Assembly (NCBI GenBank): GCA_028713675.1
Contig: JAQTNV010000036.1
Location: 1 to 34,020 of the forward strand
Length of the DNA stretch: 34,020 bases
DNA from: a bacterium
GTDB taxonomy: Bacteria > Desulfobacterota > JAPLJL01
Reading direction: 5' to 3'
Both the position numbers and the translations under genes were made by a program. This document shows, one piece after another, positions 16,389-22,643 of the stretch. Every line of letters begins with the position of its first letter. Position 1 is the first letter of the stretch. Under the pieces are notes generated by a model that had not been told where the DNA came from, made no database searches, and saw nothing but the letters and a program-made list of their open reading frames with translations.

Positions 16389-16509
16389 GTCATCCCTGCG
16401 AAAGCAGGGATCCAAGCAAATTACAATTCTGGATTCCGCCGGAATAACAATCTAATTATTTTAGCCCGATGAATCGGGCAACTACACGCAGGCTGAAGCC
16501 TGCGGCTAC
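16389..16509. repeat. REP-like repeat and two palindrome-CTAC elements
   Basis: From 16389, CGTCATCCCTGCGAAAGCAG starts a common mosaic repeat ending near GGATTCCGCCGGAATAAC (16450). It is followed by two palindromes each ending in CTAC: GCCCGAT-GA-ATCGGGC-AACTAC (16464-16485) and GCAGGCT-GA-AGCCTGC-GGCTAC (16488-16509). Confidence 0.65.
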
Positions 16510-16577
16510 CTTTTCCTTTTTCCTACCTACCACCAACGACCTGCATTTCGACTCTTAGGCTTTTAGGCTGTCTCGGC

Positions 16578-17114
16578 TCATTGTTCGCTTAAATCCTTGA
16601 CCATCTTTTGGTATTTTTCGTGTATTAACTTTCGGTCGAATTCATTCCCTTCCGCGATCATCGCGTCCTGCTCCGCCCGGCTGAAATAATCCATCACCGG
16701 GATGAAAAATCCTTTGTCCTCCTTTTTTATATGTTTCGGGTAAAACTCCGCCAGGCCCCGGATTAAGGAAACAATCTCACCGGCCTTTTCTTTTTGTCCT
16801 TGCGCGTAAAGCTCATTGGCCGCCACCAGCTTCTTCACCTCTCCCCGGGCGAAGACATGCTCCTGCACCAGCTCGTTCATGATTTTCTCGTGCTCGGGAG
16901 CAAGCTTTTTCTTCTTAAGCTCACGGAAAAGTATGTCCTCCTCTTTCCCATGGTGGCAGCGGTCCGCATAGGTGCGGATAAAATCCACGGCGAGATCGAT
17001 GAAGCGGACATCCACTTTTTTATCTTTCTCGATCCGGTCCACTTCTTTCTGCATCCGCTTGAGCATCTTCTCGATCAAGCGGTGCTCAATCATCAATGGT
17101 CCGACTGGCATCAT
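16578..17114 (-). CDS. Hemerythrin-like HHE domain protein
   Basis: This is a 178-residue cytoplasmic four-helix protein of the hemerythrin HHE type, which carries a non-haem di-iron site. The iron-ligand pattern is visible: His near the start in MIEHRLIEKML, HHGKEEDILF in helix 2, EHVFARGEV in helix 3 and PKHIKKEDKGFF in helix 4. Proposed roles of the family include O2 or NO sensing, iron storage and iron-sulfur repair, and none can be chosen from sequence. In an anaerobe with many ferredoxin enzymes, oxygen or NO defence is a fair inference. AGGAGG lies 7 bp before the first ATG. It lies upstream of the DUF6448-like gene with a gap of about 215 bp filled by repeats. Confidence 0.9.
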   Translation of the reverse strand: MMPVGPLMIEHRLIEKMLKRMQKEVDRIEKDKKVDVRFIDLAVDFIRTYADRCHHGKEEDILFRELKKKKLAPEHEKIMNELVQEHVFARGEVKKLVAANELYAQGQKEKAGEIVSLIRGLAEFYPKHIKKEDKGFFIPVMDYFSRAEQDAMIAEGNEFDRKLIHEKYQKMVKDLSEQ

Positions 17115-17182
17115 GGTTCCGCCTCCTGAATAGAATGGGTGAATCTATTCTATTTATTTTACCGGCGATGTAAAGAAAAGCC

Positions 17183-17203
17183 GCAGGCCGAAGCCTGCAG
17201 CTA
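17183..17203. repeat. Palindrome-CTA element
   Basis: GCAGGC-CGAA-GCCTGC followed by AGCTA. It belongs to the palindrome-CTAC family. Confidence 0.5.
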
Positions 17204-17245
17204 TAAAAAAGAAGGGGAGGCCATAAAGGCCTCCCCTACAACTAC
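17204..17245 (-). terminator. Hairpin serving as terminator for the upstream thiolase
   Basis: A perfect 9-bp stem GGGGAGGCC (17214-17222) / GGCCTCCCC (17228-17236) closes a 5-base loop. On the minus strand it is followed by TTCTTTTTTAT, as in an intrinsic terminator, about 75 bp beyond the stop at 17314. On the plus strand it ends TACAACTAC, so it is also a member of the palindrome-CTAC family. Confidence 0.7.
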
Positions 17246-17257
17246 CATTTTATTTAA

Positions 17258-17301
17258 CTGGTTACTGGTTACTGGTTACCGGCTACCTGCTACTGGTTAC
17301 C
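17258..17301. repeat. Six-unit heptad repeat (CTGGTTA)
   Basis: Six consecutive 7-bp units: CTGGTTA three times, CCGGCTA, CCTGCTA, CTGGTTA. It lies directly after the thiolase stop codon. Confidence 0.85.
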
Positions 17302-17313
17302 CTCAATGATCGT

Positions 17314-18603
17314 TTATCTTTCCAGGATCAATGCCATTCCCTGCCCGCCGCCGATGCAGAGCGTCACCATGCCCCTTTTCCGGTTATCGCGCTTCATCTC
17401 GTGGGCAAGGGTAACCGCGAGGCGCGCCCCGGAGGCCCCGATCGGGTGGCCGAGGGAGATTCCGCTTCCGTTCGGGTTCACCTTGTCGTATCCGAGCTTG
17501 AGTTCCTTCATGCAGGCCACCGCCTGGGAGGCAAAGGCTTCGTTCAGCTCCACCACGTCGATCTGGTCGAGGGTGAGATTGGCTTTCTTGAGGGCCTTCC
17601 GGACCGCCGGGATCGGGCCCAGGCCCATGTAGGCCGGGTCGATCCCACCGGAGGCGTAAGATTTGACAGTCGCCAGGGGCTCCCGGCCGAGTTTCTTCGC
17701 CACTTCCCGGGTGCAAAGGACCAGGGCCGCGGCGCCGTCGTTGATCCCGGAGGCGTTTCCGGCGGTCACCGTCCCGTCCTTTCGGAAAACGGAGGGCAGT
17801 CCCGCCATCTTCTCGGGCGTGGTGTCCATCGGCCGCTCATCAATCTCAATCCGCAGAGGCTCGCCCTTCCTCTGGGGAATTACCACCGGCACGATCTCTT
17901 CCTTGAACAAACCGTTCTTGATCGCCGCCCGCGCCCGCTGGTGAGAGAGCAACCCGCACTCATCCTGTTCCTTCCGGGTGATCCCGCACTTTTCCGCGAT
18001 GTTCTCCGCGGTGTTCCCCATGTGGTAGCCGTAAAATATTTCCCAGAGACCGTCCAAAACCATCAGATCCAGCAATTCGCCCTTGGTGGAAAGGTCCATC
18101 CGGTAACCCCAGCGGGCCTTGGGCAGGGCGTAGGGGGCCTGGCTCATGCTCTCCATCCCTCCGGCCACCACCACCTCGGCATCCCCCGCGGCGATCGACT
18201 GGGCGGCCAGGGCCACGGCCTTCAGGCCGGAAGCGCAGACCTTGTTGATGGTGAAGGCGCAGGTCTCCTTGGGCATCCCGGCGTAAATCATGGCCTGCCG
18301 GGCCGGGTTCTGCCCCAGGCCGGACGTAAGCACATTGCCCATGATTACCTCGTCCACCTGCATTTCCGGCAAAGATTCATCCCATTGGGAATTTTTTTTC
18401 TCAAGCTCGATCAACCCCGCGTCGCGAATGGATTCCGGCCCGAACTTGATCAGCTCCGGGCTGGATTTCGGCCGGATCCCGGCGCGCTTGCACGCCTCGC
18501 GAATCACCAGGCTTCCGAGCTGGATGGCCGGAACGTCTTTCAGCATCCCGCCGAAATTGCCGATCGCGGTTCTCGCCGCGCTTAAAATGACTACCTCTCT
18601 CAC
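17314..18603 (-). CDS. Thiolase (acetyl-CoA acetyltransferase) with an N-terminal insertion
   Basis: This is a 429-residue thiolase. The nucleophile is Cys123 in NKVCASGLKAV. The C-terminal motifs are NGSGISLGHPIGASGARLA (His) and TLCIGGGQG (Cys), all standard. Compared with usual ~392-residue thiolases it has about 30-35 extra residues after the first conserved helix. The extra run is IRPKSSPELIKFGPESIRDA plus GLIELEKKNSQWDESLPEM, before VDEVIMGNVL. I placed the start at GTG 18603 because AGGAGG lies 5 bp before it and MREVVILSAARTAIG is the family N-terminus; a longer frame from 18657 runs into hairpin repeats. It is likely involved in acyl-CoA degradation or acetoacetyl-CoA metabolism. It follows the same strand as the hemerythrin gene but ends at its own terminator. 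Confidence 0.93.
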   Translation of the reverse strand: MREVVILSAARTAIGNFGGMLKDVPAIQLGSLVIREACKRAGIRPKSSPELIKFGPESIRDAGLIELEKKNSQWDESLPEMQVDEVIMGNVLTSGLGQNPARQAMIYAGMPKETCAFTINKVCASGLKAVALAAQSIAAGDAEVVVAGGMESMSQAPYALPKARWGYRMDLSTKGELLDLMVLDGLWEIFYGYHMGNTAENIAEKCGITRKEQDECGLLSHQRARAAIKNGLFKEEIVPVVIPQRKGEPLRIEIDERPMDTTPEKMAGLPSVFRKDGTVTAGNASGINDGAAALVLCTREVAKKLGREPLATVKSYASGGIDPAYMGLGPIPAVRKALKKANLTLDQIDVVELNEAFASQAVACMKELKLGYDKVNPNGSGISLGHPIGASGARLAVTLAHEMKRDNRKRGMVTLCIGGGQGMALILER

Positions 18604-18637
18604 TTTTGCCTCCTCTCGTTTAAATATTTTTTGGACC

Positions 18638-18676
18638 GCATCGGCTTGCCGATGCATTGCATTAGCAAGCTAATGC
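18638..18676. repeat. Two adjacent short-loop hairpins upstream of a thiolase
   Basis: GCATCGGC-TT-GCCGATGC (18638-18655) and GCATTAGC-AA-GCTAATGC (18659-18676) are separated by 3 bp. They share the frame GCAT...ATGC. They lie within 75 bp upstream of the GTG start at 18603, so they would be in the leader of its transcript or in its promoter. Confidence 0.65.
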
Positions 18677-18772
18677 ACTCCATATAAGAACGTTATTGGA
18701 TAAAAACCAAAAGATCTTTTTTACCCCATTCATTAAAAAACTCCCGCGCTTTTTCCGCAAGATGTGTGAGTT

Positions 18773-18945
18773 GTCATTCCTGTCCCGCATTAAGGTGCGG
18801 GATAAACTCCAGCGGGAATCAACCTCTTCGTCTGTCATCCCCGCCCTTCGACGAAGTTTACACTGAGCGGAGTGAATGTGCTCAGGATAAACTCAAGCGG
18901 GGATCCATAAAAAATAACTGGATTCCGCATCAAGTGCGGAATGAC
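18773..18945. repeat. Composite intergenic repeat, GTCATTCC...GGAATGAC
   Basis: The spacer 18677-19020 contains no gene. It holds nested pieces: GTCATTCCTGTCCCGCATTA, then CATCCCCGCCCTTCGACGAA, then AGCGGGGATCC, and finally GGATTCCGCATCAAGTGCGG with AATGAC. The outer ends are inverted copies and inner pieces are each palindromic (CCCGCATTAAGGTGCGGG; CCGCATCAAGTGCGG). Related pieces occur at 15438 and 16389. Confidence 0.6.
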
Positions 18946-19020
18946 GGAAATGAGACAACCTTTATCTAATGAAAAGATAAGAGATGACTAGAATAATTTT
19001 TCTGCTATTATTTTCCCACG

Positions 19021-19572
19021 ATGAGTTACCAGTTCAATCCCATGCGCTTCTCCTGGTACCTGGAAGACCAGCTGGCCGCTTCCGCCTATCCCGGACGCTA
19101 CCGCAAGCTCGAGACCGACCTGGCCGATCTGAAGGAAAAAGGGATCCGCGTCATCATCAACCTGAACGACCCCCTGCCTCCACTGCCTCCCGAGTTTGCC
19201 GAACATCTCGAACTGATCAACGAATCCGTTCTCGACTGCTATCCCCCGAGCGACGGCCAGATGCGCATAATCCTCCGGCACGCCCGTAAAGCCATTTCCG
19301 AAAAGAAGCCCTTCGTGGTCTGCTGCCGGGGCGGGATCGGCCGGACCGCCACCATCACCTCCGTCCTGCTCATGGAAATCGCGGGCTACCCCCTGGGCGA
19401 AGCCCTCGAGCTTCTCCGCAAAGACGGGCGGATGCCCCAGAGCCTTGATCAGCTTGGGTTTGTCCAGAACTGGGAAAAGAAGATGTTGAGGCTGAAAAAA
19501 CTAACAGCCAAAAAGCCCAAAAGGCGCCCCGCGAAAAAAAGGCCGGCGCGCCGCCCCACCCGCCGATCTTAG
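19021..19572 (+). CDS. Dual-specificity/tyrosine phosphatase-like protein with basic tail
   Basis: This is a 183-residue protein of the cysteine-based phosphatase superfamily. The CX5R active-site loop is CRGGIGR at Cys102-Arg108, followed by TAT. The residue before the catalytic Cys, usually His, is Cys101, giving VVCCRGGIGRT. Asp78 in PPSDGQM is the candidate general acid. The fold region starts with WYLEDQLAASAYPGRYRKLE, resembling dual-specificity phosphatases of the tyrosine phosphatase/cyclin-dependent kinase inhibitor type. The C-terminal 23 residues are almost only Lys, Arg, Pro and Ala (KKPKRRPAKKRPARRPTRRS), which suggests nucleic acid or membrane binding. It is the only protein-coding gene on the plus strand between 1 and 32434. 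There is no clear ribosome binding site at the ATG. Substrate unknown. Confidence 0.85.
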   Translation: MSYQFNPMRFSWYLEDQLAASAYPGRYRKLETDLADLKEKGIRVIINLNDPLPPLPPEFAEHLELINESVLDCYPPSDGQMRIILRHARKAISEKKPFVVCCRGGIGRTATITSVLLMEIAGYPLGEALELLRKDGRMPQSLDQLGFVQNWEKKMLRLKKLTAKKPKRRPAKKRPARRPTRRS

Positions 19573-19598
19573 CTGTCGACGATCAGCTGCCAGCTTCC
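19571..19598. repeat. Heptad repeat AGCTGCC
   Basis: AGCTGTC, GACGATC, AGCTGCC, AGCTTCC in a row, starting within the stop codon of the phosphatase gene. Confidence 0.6.
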
Positions 19599-19616
19599 CT
19601 AAATAATAAGTACCCG

Positions 19617-19850
19617 GTCCGCACGGGGTGCGGACCCTACAATCAAAAATAATCGGTTTTCCGTAGGGCCTGTTCCCCGAACAGGCCACATTAAGTCCGC
19701 ACGGGGTGCGGACCCTACAATCAAAAATAATCGGTTTTCCGTAGGGCCTGTTCCCCGAACAGGCCACATTAAGTCCGCACGGGGTGCGGACCCTACAATT
19801 AAAAAAATTTTGTTTTCTGTAGGGCCCGTTTCCCAAATGGGCCGAAAACG
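19617..19850. repeat. 78-bp tandem repeat, three copies, built of palindromes
   Basis: Units begin at 19617, 19695 and 19773, an exact 78-bp period. Copies one and two are almost identical and the third is diverged. Each unit holds GTCCGCAC-GGG-GTGCGGAC followed by CCTAC, an A/T-rich centre (AATCAAAAATAATCGGTTTT), then GTAGG and GGCCTGTT-CCCCG-AACAGGCC. CCCTAC and GTAGGG also pair across the centre. No real gene lies in it; the open frames crossing it are only repeats translated. Confidence 0.92.
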
Positions 19851-19930
19851 GTGTTTTTCCTTAATTATAGAGATTGCCACGGCCGCCTCCGGCGACCTCG
19901 CAATGACGGATGAAGAGCGACCCTTTAGGG

Positions 19931-19953
19931 GCGCGGTTTAGCGAGGCTAAAGC
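19931..19953. repeat. Palindrome-CTAC element
   Basis: GCGAGGCT-AA-AGCCTCGC followed by ACTAC. It lies between the 78-bp tandem array and queH. Confidence 0.6.
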
Positions 19954-19979
19954 CTCGCACTACGGCAACTTGTTATCGG

Positions 19980-20549
19980 TTACCTGTTTTTTTCCTTGCT
20001 CCGCGCTACCTGTTCCCTGCCCTGTGTTTTTTCCTTGCTGAATACGCATCCGCAATAATCCTGCCGGTATAAATCCCGTTCCCGGGCGATCTCCAGACTC
20101 CGCTTATACCCGTCTCTTTTCTTGAAATCCCGGACCAGGAATTTCTCCCCGCCGATTTCCCGCCCGATCCGGAAAATCGCCTCCGCGGACTTATGCGGGC
20201 TGATCGTCAGGGTGGAGGTGAAAGCGTCCGCGCCTCGTTCTTTCATGAAGCTAAAGGTTTCCTCCAGCCTGATCCGGAAGCAGATCTCGCACCGTTCTCC
20301 CCCTTCCGGCGCGTCTTCCCATCCGCGGATTTTTTCCCGCCAGACTTCCGGCCGGCAGGAACCCTCGTGCAGGGGAAAGTCCAACAGCCGGGAGGTTTCC
20401 CGGGCCACCGCCAGCCTTTTTTGATATTCCTCTTCGGGATAAATATTAGGGTTGGAGAAGAAACCGATGACCTCGTGGCCCTCGGCCTGAAGCCTTTCCG
20501 CCGCCCCCGCCGCGCACACCCCGCAACAGATATGTAAAACCACTTTCAT
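19980..20549 (-). CDS. queH: QueH-type epoxyqueuosine reductase
   Basis: This is a 189-residue protein of the QueH (formerly DUF208) family, which reduces epoxyqueuosine to queuosine at the tRNA wobble position using metal/iron-sulfur chemistry. The cysteine motifs are all present: HICCGVC near residues 6-12, GGERCEICFRIRLEET in the middle, and DYCGCVFS near the end. The start is taken as ATG at 20549 (MKVVLHICC), although a TTG two codons earlier is in frame. No ribosome binding site stands out. The last ~18 residues (KEKTQGREQVARSKEKNR) look like an added tail encoded by degenerate CTGTTAC-type repeats reaching into the gene. No other queuosine gene is in the window. Cytoplasmic. Confidence 0.93.
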   Translation of the reverse strand: MKVVLHICCGVCAAGAAERLQAEGHEVIGFFSNPNIYPEEEYQKRLAVARETSRLLDFPLHEGSCRPEVWREKIRGWEDAPEGGERCEICFRIRLEETFSFMKERGADAFTSTLTISPHKSAEAIFRIGREIGGEKFLVRDFKKRDGYKRSLEIARERDLYRQDYCGCVFSKEKTQGREQVARSKEKNR

Positions 20550-20574
20550 CGACAATTTTTAGTGACTTGCTTCG

Positions 20575-20609
20575 GTCTCTAGTCTCTGGTTTCGAGTTTC
20601 GAGTTACGG
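20575..20609. repeat. Heptad repeat GTYTCTR
   Basis: Five units: GTCTCTA, GTCTCTG, GTTTCGA, GTTTCGA, GTTACGG. It lies between queH and the lipoprotein gene and is the same family as 13815-13912. Confidence 0.75.
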
Positions 20610-20621
20610 ACAGTAATCGAT

Positions 20622-21632
20622 TTATTTATTTTCGAAGTACTCAAACGCGTCAATAATATCCAGATACACTCCGTCGAAACCCGCATCCAGAATTCTCTTT
20701 AAATAAGAGTTGTCGTTGCCGTAGATAATATCCTGCCAATCCTTTTCCCAGTAACGAACCTTGTAATTGCCCGGCCAGTCCGGATTTTCCTCGTCCAGCC
20801 AGGAAGGGGGATTGTTTTTCCATTCGGTTTTCCAGTAATAACGGTAGTCCTCCGCCTCGCCGATGCTCAGGTAACCGATTATTAAGCGGGAGCCGCCGTT
20901 AGCTTTCGTTTTTAGAGAAGAGATTTCCGCGGCGGTTAAAGCCGCATCGTTATAAAACAGATCAATAATTGCCAAATCATAATTGGTTCCTTTAACCGCA
21001 TTTAAAAAAGCTCTTTTATCGGCAAATGAACCGGGATTGATCAAATAAAGGAAATTCTTGGCCTGATCCAACGAGGTAATGTCCCAGGAATTAACGTTAT
21101 AAGGGTATGTCGGATACGCGGGGACGTCATCCAAATCCCGACGATCCGCGGCAAATGAAATATAGCCCCGGGCCGAGTTTCTCACATAGGAATCATTCAC
21201 CAAAGCATGGCTGGAACAGTAGTCGATCGACAACACTTCGATCCCATAATTTTCAGCCAGATCCATAAAAGCGATCATGCCGTCCCGAACCGCGGCGGAG
21301 GTGGCGGCATTATCGGCATTATATCCGTAGAAAATGTCTTCCCGCCCCACCCCGGTGACCGCGGCAAGATACGCCGTAACCGTGACCCCGGTGGCCGCAC
21401 CGTTTTCGGTCAGGAGTTCAGGCCCGTTCTGGGGAATTACAATAAAGCCGGGCCTGGTCACTCGTGCATAAGTGCTGATACCCTGGACGAAATCGCGCAT
21501 CTCCTGCCGATATTCTTCTCCACCCGGGGGAAGTGTACCGTCGTTATTGTAAACGCCCTGATCCCCACTGCCGCACCAGAGCAGAAACAAGGCGGCGATA
21601 ACCAGACCCGCCTCCAAACCGATTTTTTTCAT
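20622..21632 (-). CDS. Lipoprotein, MJ1477/TM1410-like putative glycoside hydrolase
   Basis: This is a 336-residue exported lipoprotein. The N-terminus MKKIGLEAGLVIAALFLLWC ends in a lipobox with Cys20. The rest resembles the TIM-barrel family known from MJ1477/TM1410 and GH114-type endo-alpha-1,4-polygalactosaminidases. Supporting blocks are DFVQGISTYARVTRPGFIVI near the start, YDLAIIDLFYND, IIGYLSIGEAEDYRYYW (candidate acidic residues in GEAEDYR) and GFDGVYLDIIDAFEYF at the end. A sugar-polymer hydrolase role at the outer surface is inference from the family. It starts 11 bp after the stop of the ICMT-like gene upstream, so the two probably form an operon. Ribosome binding site weak. Confidence 0.85.
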   Translation of the reverse strand: MKKIGLEAGLVIAALFLLWCGSGDQGVYNNDGTLPPGGEEYRQEMRDFVQGISTYARVTRPGFIVIPQNGPELLTENGAATGVTVTAYLAAVTGVGREDIFYGYNADNAATSAAVRDGMIAFMDLAENYGIEVLSIDYCSSHALVNDSYVRNSARGYISFAADRRDLDDVPAYPTYPYNVNSWDITSLDQAKNFLYLINPGSFADKRAFLNAVKGTNYDLAIIDLFYNDAALTAAEISSLKTKANGGSRLIIGYLSIGEAEDYRYYWKTEWKNNPPSWLDEENPDWPGNYKVRYWEKDWQDIIYGNDNSYLKRILDAGFDGVYLDIIDAFEYFENK

Positions 21633-21643
21633 TTTTTTCTTGC

Positions 21644-22168
21644 TTACAACAGAAAAGGAACAAACATTTTGGATTTTTTCATGTATTCGGCATATTCAGC
21701 GCCGAATTTCTGCAGGTTTTCGGCTTCCTCGGCCCTGGCCGTGGCCACCAAAAACAACGTGGCGACTGCCACCAGCGTCGTATTCAACAAATCGAAATTC
21801 TTGAAAAACACCCCCCAGGCCAGGAAAAGCAATGAAGAATAAAGCGGATGACGAATGTATTTGTAGGCGCCCTGCAAAACCAGTTTGGTGGTATCTTCCA
21901 GCGCGTCCCTCGGTTTACCGATAACTCTGAGCAGATGGACCCCGTGGATTACCAGGAAAATGGAAATGGTCAGCAGAATCCAGGATATTATCTGCGGGAC
22001 CGAGAACGGGTTTTTAAACCAGACCTCCAGGTTCAGGAGAATCATCCCCAGGATCGCCTCCCACGCGAAGAAACGAAAGAAACCGTGCGAACGCGGGTTC
22101 CGAAGCGAAGGCCAGGAAACAGCGATTATTCCCAGGGAGCAGGCGACAAAGACAATAATTTTCACCAT
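21644..22168 (-). CDS. ICMT-like integral membrane methyltransferase family protein
   Basis: This is a small membrane protein (about 174 residues) with four to five hydrophobic segments. It carries the isoprenylcysteine carboxyl methyltransferase / phospholipid methyltransferase signature: GAYKYIRHPLYSSLLFLAWG, then TARAEEAENLQKFGAEYAEYM. In that family the RHPxY and EE..L..xFGxxYxxY motifs bind S-adenosylmethionine and the substrate. The start is uncertain. The ATG at 22168 begins directly before the first hydrophobic segment; a GTG nine codons upstream (22195) is in frame, and neither has a clear ribosome binding site. It is coupled to the following lipoprotein gene. The substrate is unknown; a lipid or isoprenoid is likely. 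Confidence 0.85.
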   Translation of the reverse strand: MVKIIVFVACSLGIIAVSWPSLRNPRSHGFFRFFAWEAILGMILLNLEVWFKNPFSVPQIISWILLTISIFLVIHGVHLLRVIGKPRDALEDTTKLVLQGAYKYIRHPLYSSLLFLAWGVFFKNFDLLNTTLVAVATLFLVATARAEEAENLQKFGAEYAEYMKKSKMFVPFLL

Positions 22169-22319
22169 TGGCAGATCGGCTTCAGCAATGTTCACGTATT
22201 ACGTCGATCGGTTGCGCCGCTCGTTTGGTCAAACGGTATACGTCTATCGTCTTTCCTTAACGCAACCGTATTACCCAACCGAAACCAGCTGCGCAACCGC
22301 AACCGTGAAATTCAGCGAA

Positions 22320-22640
22320 TCAGGGTGAATTGGGAGAGGAATAGTCGCCGTGCTCCGGCTTGAGGGAAAGGCAATGCTTGGGGCAGACTTCCACGCAGTA
22401 GCCGCAGAGGATGCATCGGTAGGGATCGAGCGTCCAGCTGTTGGGGTTGGGCTTGCGGGTAACCGCCAGGGCCTGGGTCGGGCAGCGCTTGGAGCACAGG
22501 CCGCAGTATATGCAGACGGCCGGATCGATGACCAGATGCCCGCGGTTGCCGGCGATGGGCGCGCGCTTCTGGTAAGGGTAAGGCCGGGTGGCCGGCTTAT
22601 GGGTCAGGTTTTGGAGAATATTGCCGATGAACTTGAGCAT
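22320..22640 (-). CDS. echF: Ech hydrogenase ferredoxin-like subunit (2x[4Fe-4S])
   Basis: This is a 106-residue NuoI/EchF-type electron-transfer subunit. Two [4Fe-4S] motifs are present: CIYCGLCSKRCP and CILCGYCVEVCP. It would pass electrons from reduced ferredoxin to the small subunit of the hydrogenase on the cytoplasmic side. The ATG lies 3 bp after the stop of the large subunit gene with AAGG just before it, so translation is coupled. It is the last gene of the six-gene ech cluster. The following 120 bp to the next gene contains ACCGYAACC-type short repeats and no obvious T-tailed terminator. Confidence 0.93.
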   Translation of the reverse strand: MLKFIGNILQNLTHKPATRPYPYQKRAPIAGNRGHLVIDPAVCIYCGLCSKRCPTQALAVTRKPNPNSWTLDPYRCILCGYCVEVCPKHCLSLKPEHGDYSSPNSP

Positions 22641-22643
22641 CTT

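Noticed and set aside
18604..18657. N-terminal extension of the second thiolase
   Set aside because: It translates the GCATCGGC hairpin; AGGAGG before GTG 18603 and the family N-terminus fix the later start.
19617..19850. CRISPR array
   Set aside because: The 78-bp units are contiguous with no unique spacers, and no cas gene is near.
19501..19880. Minus-strand open frames across the tandem repeat
   Set aside because: They only translate the 78-bp repeat (repeated RVRTPCGLNVACSGNRPYG) and have no start signal.
22196..22319. Small gene or terminator after echF
   Set aside because: Only ACCGYAACC-type short repeats and a small CGTTTG/CAAACG hairpin without T-run are seen.
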